Part shown: piece after piece, positions 1 through 6,600 of the stretch
How positions within the stretch are numbered: position 1 is the first letter of the stretch
Layout: every line of letters starts with the position of its first letter
Assembly: GCF_041435495.1 (NCBI RefSeq)
Contig: NZ_CP108644.1
Coordinates: 4,697,501 to 4,761,500, forward strand
DNA: 64,000 nt
From: Streptomyces sp. NBC_01116
GTDB lineage: Bacteria > Actinomycetota > Actinomycetes > Streptomycetales > Streptomycetaceae
Direction: 5' to 3'
Program-made: the position numbers and the translations under genes
The notes under the pieces: model-generated
The model's input: the letters and a program-made list of their open reading frames with translations, nothing else
Database searches by the model: none
What the model was told of the DNA's origin: nothing

Positions 1-1576
1 CGTACGCGTGACCCTGTCCGTCGTAGTTGGAGAACAGCGGCAGGTCGCCCTCGCGGCCTTGGCCCTCGGTCTCGTATCCGGCGATCTTGTCGTAGACCCA
101 ACGCGAGATCTTCGTGTTCGCGCAGACGACGATGAACACGGGAGGGGTGGAGCCGGTGATGTTCGCAGACTGCCAGCGCTGGAACGAATCCGCGTAGTTG
201 GCATACAGGCTCTTGAGCGCGCCTTCGACGACTGCGGGCAGGTCATCCTCGCGCTGTGGCTTGCCCTTGAGGAGGTTGTCGCGGTCTTGGTCGGGGATGC
301 TATCCCACAAGTTCAGGTAAGAGACCCGCTTCTGGGCCGCATCGTCGTCCACAGGGACACGTGGGATCTTCACCAGCCCCGACTCAATCGCATCGAGGAG
401 GCCGAAATCGCTGACGACCCACGGGAACATCAGCCCTTCCGGATAGCCGGATCCGGACAGGAACGACGGAGTGGCTGAGAGGTCGTAGACCTGCTTGATA
501 CCGGACTTGGCCGCGATGTGTCTGAGTCCGTCGAACCAACGGCGCGCAGCCTTCTCCAGCTCTTGCGCCTCCTTGCGCGCCGTGCCCTTGAGCTGGTCGA
601 CCAACAGTCCGCCCTCTACGGCTGCCTCGCGGGTTTGGTAGCAGTGGTGAGCCTCGTCGTTGAGCACGATAATTTGGCTTTTGTCGCTGCCGCCTAGGTC
701 ACGCAGCACACGGTTGACCATCTGGTCGGGGGTCTCGACGAACGGGTCGCGGAACTTCTTCTTGCCCAGCAGCAGCTTCTTCGTAGTGGAAGCCAGGCCC
801 GAGCCCTCGCGCGTCGCCTTCAACTCGAAGTTATGGAAATTCGTGATCGCGACCTGCGCAGTCCCCAGTGCCGAAGCCAGGTCGGCCGGGACGATGTCCA
901 TCTCCTTGTAATAGCTCGACGGATCGGAGGGCATCAGGACTCGCAACCGGTCCCGGATCGTGATACCTGGGGCGACAAGCAGGAATTTCTTGGTGAACCT
1001 GGCGTCCTGGGGCGACGCGGCCTTGTTCAGCACCTGCCAGGTGATCAGCATCGCCATCACCACGGTCTTGCCGGTGCCGGTCGCCATCTTCAGCGCCACT
1101 CGTGGCAGACCAGCGTTGTACTGCGCATTGGCGTCGCGCAACCGTTCGCCGACCCAACCCTTGCCGAGTTTGGTTCCGACCTCGGTCAGGTAGATCGCTG
1201 TCTCGACCGCCTCCAACTGGGCGTAGAACAGGCGCCTCCCGCGTGACTCCTGTGTCCAGTACTCCAGCAGTCGTCGCGTGGTCACCGTAACGTTGGGGTG
1301 CCCTTGGTCCCGCCAGTCGCGGACCAGCGTGCGGATTTCAGCGATGATGTCGTTACTACGGCGGGTCTCTAGGATTCCGTCGAAACCGAAGAGCTCAGCT
1401 TGCCGAGCCGCGGCCTTGGAGCCCTTACGGGGCTTGGGAACCGGCATCAGCGACTCGCTCGCGCGACGGCCGACCGCCTTCTCGCCGGTGGGCTGGCCGT
1501 TCGAGTCGAGCTCCCAGTGCAGGGCGGGCTCACTGTATGGCGAGTTGATGATCGGATCCTCGATCGGTGTGCCCAC
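1..1576 (-). CDS. Type III-like restriction endonuclease helicase subunit (Res), 3' end outside window
   Basis: SF2 helicase/nuclease subunit that would translocate on DNA and cut foreign sequence. Read on the minus strand, the frame stays open from about 1603 to the window edge. About 150 residues in is Walker A KMATGTGKT, then APGITIRDRL, then the DEAH box LNDEAHHCYQ and the SAT motif YDLSATPSF. These match the family annotated as BPTD_3080-type restriction endonucleases. I chose GTG at 1576, giving VGTPIEDPIINSPYSEP, because GAGAGGGGAG lies 8 nt upstream; ATG at 1603 is the in-frame alternative. No methyltransferase partner is visible. The C-terminal nuclease domain lies outside the window. 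The family call is firm and the start moderate. Confidence 0.85.
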   Translation of the reverse strand, partial: MGTPIEDPIINSPYSEPALHWELDSNGQPTGEKAVGRRASESLMPVPKPRKGSKAAARQAELFGFDGILETRRSNDIIAEIRTLVRDWRDQGHPNVTVTTRRLLEYWTQESRGRRLFYAQLEAVETAIYLTEVGTKLGKGWVGERLRDANAQYNAGLPRVALKMATGTGKTVVMAMLITWQVLNKAASPQDARFTKKFLLVAPGITIRDRLRVLMPSDPSSYYKEMDIVPADLASALGTAQVAITNFHNFELKATREGSGLASTTKKLLLGKKKFRDPFVETPDQMVNRVLRDLGGSDKSQIIVLNDEAHHCYQTREAAVEGGLLVDQLKGTARKEAQELEKAARRWFDGLRHIAAKSGIKQVYDLSATPSFLSGSGYPEGLMFPWVVSDFGLLDAIESGLVKIPRVPVDDDAAQKRVSYLNLWDSIPDQDRDNLLKGKPQREDDLPAVVEGALKSLYANYADSFQRWQSANITGSTPPVFIVVCANTKISRWVYDKIAGYETEGQGREGDLPLFSNYDGQGHAY

Positions 1577-1809
1577 TGCGCTCGCTCCCCTCTCCAGTTT
1601 CATTCGTTACAGCCTAGGTATGATCGTGGTCGCTGGTACTGCTCACACTAGATGGCACCACTGACACAGCCGACGCCGATTCCTCAGGTTGCTTGTCCAT
1701 ACGGCGCGCGAAGGCCGACACCTGTCCAGTCAGGGCAGGGTTACGGCCCGCCGTTGACACGACTCACTGCAGCGTCCGACCGGTCGGCTCAGGGCGGGCG
1801 GCGGAGATG

Positions 1810-2224
1810 TAACGCATCCGGTACCGTCACCGATCCCGAACAGCCGCATCAGACGAACCGGCTCAGCTGACACCTTCGCCTCGTCTAGGACGCGGCCTTG
1901 ACGCAGCTGCTGCATCGACTGGCCCAGCGATCGGAGCGCCTTCTTGCGCGTACTCATTTGCATGTTGGGATGGGCCAGGTCCAGCGCCGACTGCTGGCTA
2001 ACCAGCAGATACGGGTTGCAGCAGGCTGGCCAGCGACGGTGGCGTTCAATGAGCCACCGGGAGGCCAACTGGTGCGTCAACTCTCCCAGCTAGACCGTGT
2101 GTCTGACCCCTCGACGGCGGACCGCCAGGGTTCTCTTGGCCAGGTCGAGGTCCGTCAGCGGCAATTGGCGGATCTCGCTTCCGGGCAGCGCGTGGATGGC
2201 AACCAAGGCGGTCCGGTCCATGCA
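1810..2224 (-). pseudogene. Decayed tyrosine recombinase / integrase remnant
   Basis: The minus-strand frame gives ALVAIHALPGSEIRQLPL, then LDLAKRTLAVRRRGVRHTV, a TAG stop at 2090-2092, then LGELTHQLASRWLIERHRRW and further on RQGRVLDEAKVSAEPVRLMR and LFGIGD. This is the layout of Streptomyces site-specific recombinases whose C-termini read like RQDRILDEA..DPVHLMRVFGI. The in-frame stop sits where the family has an aromatic residue, and everything upstream of about 2224 is lost. The remnant abuts, tail to tail, an IS5-type transposase remnant on the other strand. It is a dead fragment; the family assignment is from memory of related proteins. Confidence 0.6.
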
Positions 2225-2505
2225 GACAGCGCCTACGACGGCACTGAACTGCGGAAATGGCTCCGCCGACAACAGCTCCTGCCCCGAATCGCCCACAGGG
2301 CATCGAGTCGAGCCAAACCCTGGGCCGCGACCGGCTGGCGATCCGGGGCACGATGGCCTTGCTCAACGGCTACCGCCGCATCACCCGCCGCCACGAACGC
2401 GACCACCTGCTCTACCCGGTCTTCTGCGACCTCGCAGCCATTCCGCCCGGAACGACGAACCTGCACGTCACCGGAGGTTTGAGCGGCCGGCGACGCGCGG
2501 CCTGA
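2210..2505 (+). pseudogene. IS5-family transposase C-terminal remnant, frameshifted
   Basis: One plus frame encodes VHADSAYDGTELRKWLRRQQ, which matches the segment around the second catalytic Asp of IS5-type DDE transposases (usually HADKGYD..LRRWLRRR). Near 2290 homology moves to another frame, which continues GIESSQTLGRDRLAIRGTMA and LLNGYRRITRRHERD, the region of the catalytic Glu. In intact relatives that stretch reads W.VERT.AWL..YRRL..RYER; here the Glu position appears replaced (AIRGTMALL). The N-terminal half is missing. It is a non-functional insertion-sequence scar, apparently left in the integrase-like gene. Confidence 0.65.
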
Positions 2506-2507
2506 AT

Positions 2508-2539
2508 TGTCACGGGAGGTCACCCGGCTCCCCGTGACA
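2508..2539. terminator. 9-bp inverted repeat, possible terminator
   Basis: TGTCACGGG at 2508-2516 pairs exactly with CCCGTGACA at 2531-2539 around a 14-nt loop. It lies between the transposase remnant and the stop of the convergent XRE gene, so it could terminate either. There is no T tract, which is common in high-GC actinobacteria. Confidence 0.4.
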
Positions 2540-2592
2540 CGCCAGGGCCACGGATCGACTACTTCCAAGCCGCCATCGCTTGCCGAGCCGGC

Positions 2593-2817
2593 CTACGGGT
2601 CCGCCTCCGACTCCGCAATGCTCTCGTCCAGCGAGAAGCAGTCCAAAAGGCGAGCTGGGGCCACACCAAGGCCTGAGGCAATACTCAGCAGGGTCAGCAG
2701 TGACGGGTTTCGGCGCCCGTGCTCGATGTAGATAACTCCCCTGAAGCTCATTCCGCTGCGCTCCGCGAGCTCTTCCAGACTCAGTCCACGTGCTTCCCGC
2801 AGGCTCCGTACGTGCAT
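2593..2817 (-). CDS. Small XRE-family helix-turn-helix regulator
   Basis: A 74-residue protein that is essentially one HTH domain: VRSLREARGLSLEELAERSG, then MSFRGVIYIEHGRRNPSLLT and a final LLDCFSLDES tail. It should bind DNA and regulate nearby genes. I started it at ATG 2817, which gives MHVRSLREARG; the frame is open upstream to 2979, but that extension overlaps the promoter of the divergent gene at 2994 and lacks coding character. The likely target is that divergent gene, but this is inference. The HTH call is strong. Confidence 0.7.
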   Translation of the reverse strand: MHVRSLREARGLSLEELAERSGMSFRGVIYIEHGRRNPSLLTLLSIASGLGVAPARLLDCFSLDESIAESEADP

Positions 2818-2888
2818 GCCAAAAAGATGAAGCTTCGGGTCGGGTGGGGTTGATTGCGCCACCCCTTGACTCGAACAGCGGGCATATC

Positions 2889-2916
2889 TTGACCACCATG
2901 AACAGTTGTGCATAAT
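2889..2916 (+). promoter_or_regulatory. Sigma-70-like promoter for the gene at 2994
   Basis: TTGACC (2889-2894) and CATAAT (2911-2916) are separated by 16 bp, close to the HrdB-type consensus. Transcription would start near 2923, about 70 nt upstream of the ATG at 2994. Confidence 0.5.
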
Positions 2917-2993
2917 CATGGCTGCGGAGATCTCGGCCGAGCTGAGCGTGAACAGACGGTCGGACATCGAGTACGACAATCGGGAGAAGACGC

Positions 2994-3893
2994 ATGGCGG
3001 GGCAAGCGCGGCGCGCGGATGCTGGGGGCCCCACCGGCGTGATCCTCAGCCGGTACGATGATTCGAATATCTCTGTGGTTTGCCCCTGGAATCCGTTGTT
3101 TGTCACCGAGGCCAGGGTGCTCCGGGGAAAGTGGAACTCTGACAGACGAATGTGGATCTTTCCCAGAGATGAGACACCACAAATCCGAGCGCTTCTGGAC
3201 GAGATCTTTTACGCCGACGGCTCTCCGGCGCCAGGAATCGACATCCTGTTGGACTTGAACCAATTCCACCCAGGCGGCGTGCTCGTCCCAGCCCTCGAGA
3301 TCGCTGGACGCCGGATTGTCTCCATCCATCCCGACCGGAGCGGATGTCAACTCGACCCCCAGGCCAGCCTCATCCACGGTGTCGTCTTCCCGGAGGGCGA
3401 AGGGCTCGGATGGTCGCCCGAAGCATTCATCGAGGTGCGCTACCTACCGGAGGAATACCTCAGCCATCTACCAGCGGATCAGCGAAGCGCTGTGCGGGTG
3501 CTTGCCCGCCATGGGCTGGATCTCGACGAACTGCGCCGCCATGAGTTGGCGGCGTCGGTGCGCCTCAGCGAACTTCGCTTGGCAATCGAGCATGAAGAGC
3601 TAGCAGATCCCGGCCTCGCGCCGACGCCTCTTGAGCACCCGCCGAGCGGTCCCGTCTGGCGGCTTCGATGCCGCCAAAACCCTGACGGCGGACGACAGGT
3701 GATCGTCCACCTGGACGGCTGCATGTCGACGCAATCAACCAGAACGCTGACCACCGAAGAAGTGGTTGACCTTGCCGCGCGCGATGCCCGCCTCTGTTCG
3801 ACGTGTGGCGCCTACCGCACCGCCCGTGCACTTGGAGCACCAACGATGCCCGGCTACAAGAACCGTCGGCCGACCCGCGACGTGATCGGCTAG
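2994..3893 (+). CDS. Unknown protein with HARP-like N-terminus and Cys-containing C-terminus
   Basis: A 299-residue protein; I do not recognise a defined function. Residues about 25-65 (NPLFVTEARVLRGKWN, then RMWIFPRDE) resemble the small HARP-type fold of SMARCAL1-like proteins, where a hydrophobic strand precedes a K-W-N..R.W.FP motif. The C-terminal 60 residues carry HLDGC and LCSTCGA, a possible metal site also reminiscent of the Streptomyces DUF6233 tail. GGGAG lies 7 nt before ATG 2994, and a promoter is visible at 2889-2916. Its setting among mobile-element remnants and defence-like genes suggests an accessory role, but this is inference. Confidence 0.6.
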   Translation: MAGQARRADAGGPTGVILSRYDDSNISVVCPWNPLFVTEARVLRGKWNSDRRMWIFPRDETPQIRALLDEIFYADGSPAPGIDILLDLNQFHPGGVLVPALEIAGRRIVSIHPDRSGCQLDPQASLIHGVVFPEGEGLGWSPEAFIEVRYLPEEYLSHLPADQRSAVRVLARHGLDLDELRRHELAASVRLSELRLAIEHEELADPGLAPTPLEHPPSGPVWRLRCRQNPDGGRQVIVHLDGCMSTQSTRTLTTEEVVDLAARDARLCSTCGAYRTARALGAPTMPGYKNRRPTRDVIG

Positions 3894-4100
3894 GCCTGGG
3901 ACACGCGGAGAGGTGAAAAGACCGCGGTGGCTACCCATCGGGCAAAGAGGCTGAGGTCCGAGGCAACTGGCAGAGCGCGCCCAGATGTGCGACACCCCCC
4001 GCGGGCAAGGCGGCCCCCGGCGAGATGGCTACGTACCTGCGGCACGCATCGAAGAGATCATGGGCGCTCGCGTTGCGCGCTTGGTGCGGGATCGCGGCAC

Positions 4101-4622
4101 TCACCGGCCAGCCTCGGGGCGGACCTTCCCGTAGCGCTCCCATGCCGCCTGCTTGGAGATGCCGAGCGCTTCGCCGATCTGCGACCAGGAGTGATCCAGG
4201 TAGCTGGCGCGTAGGGCGGCGTCGCGGGCCTGGCGGGCGAAGTTGCCCTCCGACAGACGGATCGCGGCCAGGGCTGCCATCGGCTTGTCCGCCTGGATCA
4301 GGGTGTCAAGCTGTTCACCGATGTCGCGGATGTGCTTGGCGAGGGCTGCCGGGATGGCACTGTCTTCGATGAAGATGAGGTGCTCATCGCGCCACTCGGC
4401 CATTGCTGCCCGCTCAGCCTTGCCCTCCTCATCCGTGATCACGTGTGCCTCACCGCCCTGATAACCGCCCTTCCCTTCCATGCCGGGAGCGGCGGAGGCG
4501 CCGAGCCAGCCGCAACTGCACGCAGCCACCAAGCCCACGGGAACGATGAACTCAGGGTCGGACTCGTCCAGCACAACCCGGGTGCTGAACGCATGCCCGT
4601 CGTACTCAATGGTCGTCTTCAT
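4101..4622 (-). CDS. Hypothetical protein with C-terminal HTH-like segment
   Basis: A 173-residue acidic protein of unknown function. The N-terminal half includes CSCGW and a His-containing EAHVITDEE stretch. The last 30 residues, SWSQIGEALGISKQAAWERY, read as a helix-turn-helix of the kind found in small actinobacterial DNA-binding proteins. No Shine-Dalgarno sequence precedes ATG 4622; instead an inverted repeat lies 4 nt upstream, so the mRNA may be leaderless and the gene self-regulated (inference). The gene lies alone between intergenic stretches. It is real by codon usage, with function unknown. Confidence 0.6.
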   Translation of the reverse strand: MKTTIEYDGHAFSTRVVLDESDPEFIVPVGLVAACSCGWLGASAAPGMEGKGGYQGGEAHVITDEEGKAERAAMAEWRDEHLIFIEDSAIPAALAKHIRDIGEQLDTLIQADKPMAALAAIRLSEGNFARQARDAALRASYLDHSWSQIGEALGISKQAAWERYGKVRPEAGR

Positions 4623-4625
4623 GGC

Positions 4626-4684
4626 CGTAATGCTTTCATTACGACTGGTTAGGCGTCAAGAGGGATCGTCAGGTTTCCATTACG
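4626..4684. promoter_or_regulatory. Operator-like CGTAATG/CATTACG cluster
   Basis: CGTAATG (4626-4632) and CATTACG (4637-4643) form a perfect 7-bp dyad with a 4-nt spacer directly upstream of the start at 4622. A third half-site, CATTACG, follows at 4678-4684 in a similar context (TTTCATTACGA versus TTTCCATTACGA). On the minus strand a TTGACG hexamer lies just upstream (4652-4657). The layout suggests repressor binding over the promoter, possibly by the HTH protein itself. Confidence 0.5.
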
Positions 4685-4691
4685 AAAATGA

Positions 4692-5006
4692 TCACCAGGT
4701 TGGTCGCCGGTCTCCGGCCGTTACTGGTGGGCTCTCCTGGCCGGCTCGCGGTCTACTTCCTCCGGTCGGCAGCGTCGTCGTGGTCTGCAGGTCCTTCGCC
4801 GAGCCGGCTACCCGCGACCCTCTCCGCGGGCGGCCAGCTGTACGGGTCTGGAGCTCGATGAGGTAGGGGGCTACGAAGCAGTGATAGGCCGCTTTGCGTT
4901 GTGCCGGTAGATCCCGCCAGCCGGTGATACGGCCACGGCAGCGGTGTGAGCCGCATCTGCAGCCGGCGGCGAAGTCCTCGTACATGATTGCTGGCCGCGC
5001 GGACAT
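4692..5006 (-). pseudogene. C-terminal remnant of a SET-domain protein
   Basis: The 104-residue frame opens with YEDFAAGCRCGSHRCRGRIT, then GWRDLPAQRKAAYHCFVAPY. This is the post-SET signature of bacterial SET-domain methyltransferases (C.CG...CRG, then a GF.DLP..R..Y segment). The SET fold itself (NH.C..N, the substrate and AdoMet-binding core) is absent, and a stop lies three codons upstream of the ATG, so only the tail survives. The last 55 residues are low-complexity and probably not native. It lies just downstream of the minus-strand tniQ. Confidence 0.45.
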
Positions 5007-5072
5007 CCGGGCCTAGACGGCCTCAACTCCACGACACGTACGGGCCGTGCACCCGTCGGCGGGCGCCGGTGT

Positions 5073-6266
5073 CTATGTCAGCGGTGGCTGGGCAAATCCC
5101 AGGATCTGGTCGAGGGTATCCGCGTCGAGGGCCTGGCGGAGGAGACCGTGGAGCTGAGGGCTGGTCCGGGACAGGTAGGAAGGCAGACTGTCGCCGAAGG
5201 ATCTGAGGTCGGTGCGGTGAGGGACGTCGAAAGCATCCTGGACGGCGGCAGCCAAATCACCGCTGTTGAGGATGCGCCCGATGACGCTGAACTCGGCAGC
5301 CGTGGTGACCGGATCACGTTCCCAGTCGCGCGTGCCGAATGCCCTGTCCCGCCAGGGGTGCAGGAACCCGGATTCGGACGGCTGCCACTGGATCTCTTCC
5401 TCGGTGAAGTCGGCCCAGCTCTCATCGGCGATCTGGTCGGTGTAGCGCGCCTGGAGGGCAGGGTCAGGGCTGGTGAAGACACGAACGTGGAGCGGATCGG
5501 GATCTTTGAGCAGGATGCGCAAGGTCCGGAAGTTGTCGTACCACTGCTGTGTGGCGTCCGGTTGCCTGGAGCGGATCGCGGCGAGGTGCCTGATCAGCAT
5601 CTGATGGACATCGCGTACGACCGGGTCGGCGACGGGTGGGGTCTCGATCTCCCACAGGGGGTGACCACACCGTTTCCGTTTGGGTCGGCGCTGGGAGGAC
5701 CTGGCGATCTGTTCGTCCGAAGGCGCGAGGAAACCGGGGCATCGCCCGGAGGTGTCTCCGCGCAGGAAGGACGGCGAGAAGGGTGATCCGCAGTCCGAAC
5801 AGAACGAGGCGGTGTAGCAGTCATGCACGGGGCACATCACGGCCCATGGCTGGTACCACCACAGGGGCCAGCGCACGGGTGGCTTGAGGCATTGCGGACA
5901 GAACGCCCATGATTCTGCGGGGGCCCAAGGCGTCTCGCGGTACGGCTTGCGGCGGAAGTCGCCGATGCCGTTGATGCCCGAGATCGTCATGTCGCGCAGT
6001 TCCGAGGGGCTCAACCCGGTTGCAGCATGCAAGAACTGGACCATATCCAGGGGAAGTTCGGTCGTGTACTGGGCCAGGTTCGCGGCGTGCTTCTTTTTCG
6101 GCTCCAGGCCGAGGGCGTGCATGATCTGCGTGCGATCCACTTCGTAGCCGGCGGCGACGTGGTCCACCCAGCTGAACAGGGACTCGCCGGGCTGTGGCAG
6201 CGGTACGGCAGGCAGCCGGCGCGGGATTCCGGCCGATGACGCGGGCGGGGGGAGAGGTACGGGCAC
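5073..6266 (-). CDS. tniQ: TniQ-family transposon target-site protein, short form
   Basis: A 397-residue TniQ protein; in Tn7-like elements TniQ/TnsD proteins choose the target and recruit TnsC. Near the N-terminus it has PRRLPAVPLPQPGESLFSWV, the classic TniQ opening. A zinc-binding block follows at about residues 125-165: FCPQC, PLWWYQPWAVMCPVH, FCSDCG. Start GTG 6266 follows AGGA by 4 nt and lies 6 nt after the stop of the XRE gene, so the two form an operon transcribed away from the main transposition genes. It is one of two TniQ proteins here, probably with a distinct targeting role. The TniQ call is firm. Confidence 0.88.
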   Translation of the reverse strand: MPVPLPPPASSAGIPRRLPAVPLPQPGESLFSWVDHVAAGYEVDRTQIMHALGLEPKKKHAANLAQYTTELPLDMVQFLHAATGLSPSELRDMTISGINGIGDFRRKPYRETPWAPAESWAFCPQCLKPPVRWPLWWYQPWAVMCPVHDCYTASFCSDCGSPFSPSFLRGDTSGRCPGFLAPSDEQIARSSQRRPKRKRCGHPLWEIETPPVADPVVRDVHQMLIRHLAAIRSRQPDATQQWYDNFRTLRILLKDPDPLHVRVFTSPDPALQARYTDQIADESWADFTEEEIQWQPSESGFLHPWRDRAFGTRDWERDPVTTAAEFSVIGRILNSGDLAAAVQDAFDVPHRTDLRSFGDSLPSYLSRTSPQLHGLLRQALDADTLDQILGFAQPPLT

Positions 6267-6272
6267 GGGTTC

Positions 6273-6527
6273 CTACCGGTTCTCCGGGTCCACGTCCTCG
6301 AACAGCTCGGAGGCGGTGACCCCCAGAGCCTTGGCCAGGGCGGGGATGCGATCGACGGAGACGCTGTGGACCGCGGCCTCCACCTCGGCGTAGAAGGACC
6401 GGTCCATCCCCGCCGCGGCAGCCACCGCGGTCTGAGTCAGTCCCGCGCGCGTACGCAGGGCCCGAAGTCGCCGACCGAAGACCAGTCGCTGGGCCGGGAT
6501 ACCGCTATCGGAATCACTGTTCGCCAC
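6273..6527 (-). CDS. XRE-family regulator of the transposition module
   Basis: An 84-residue single-domain HTH protein: FGRRLRALRTRAGLTQTAVA, then AAAGMDRSFYAEVEAAVHSV and IPALAKALGVTASELF. It starts at GTG 6527 and is followed at 6 nt by tniQ on the same strand. It diverges from the second tniQ and the tnsABC operon, with a 73-bp shared control region containing a dyad at 6558-6573. The likely job is to repress both operons and so limit transposition; this follows from position and is not shown. The family call is firm. Confidence 0.85.
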   Translation of the reverse strand: MANSDSDSGIPAQRLVFGRRLRALRTRAGLTQTAVAAAAGMDRSFYAEVEAAVHSVSVDRIPALAKALGVTASELFEDVDPENR

Positions 6528-6557
6528 AGCCGGTAACCGTAGTACAGTCTCCCGATT

Positions 6558-6573
6558 GTAGGATATCTCCTAC
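6558..6573. promoter_or_regulatory. Dyad operator between divergent transposition operons
   Basis: GTAGGATATCTCCTAC is a 6-bp inverted repeat (GTAGGA/TCCTAC) around TATC. On the minus strand it overlaps TACAAT, a good -10 hexamer for the XRE-tniQ operon; on the plus strand it overlaps TAGGAT, 36 bp before the tniQ start at 6601. It is the best candidate binding site for the adjacent XRE protein. Confidence 0.55.
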
Positions 6574-6600
6574 GGGATCGTGTCGGGGAGGGACGGTTTC

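Noticed and set aside
1326..1336. GGATTTCAG at the left as a TnsB site
   Set aside because: It lies inside the restriction helicase coding sequence, is a partial match and is alone.
8..1664. Several plus-strand open frames over the restriction gene
   Set aside because: They are antisense shadows; the minus strand carries continuous helicase motifs throughout.
3960..4140. A 50-codon plus-strand frame (MCDTPRGQGG...)
   Set aside because: Short, without a ribosome site or recognisable motif, and overlapping the end of the convergent gene.
6581..6588. TGTCGGGG before tniQ as the element's other end
   Set aside because: It matches 8 bases of the proposed right end, but it lies inside the divergent tniQ control region, lacks AAGATTTCAG repeats nearby, and would leave the first tniQ outside.
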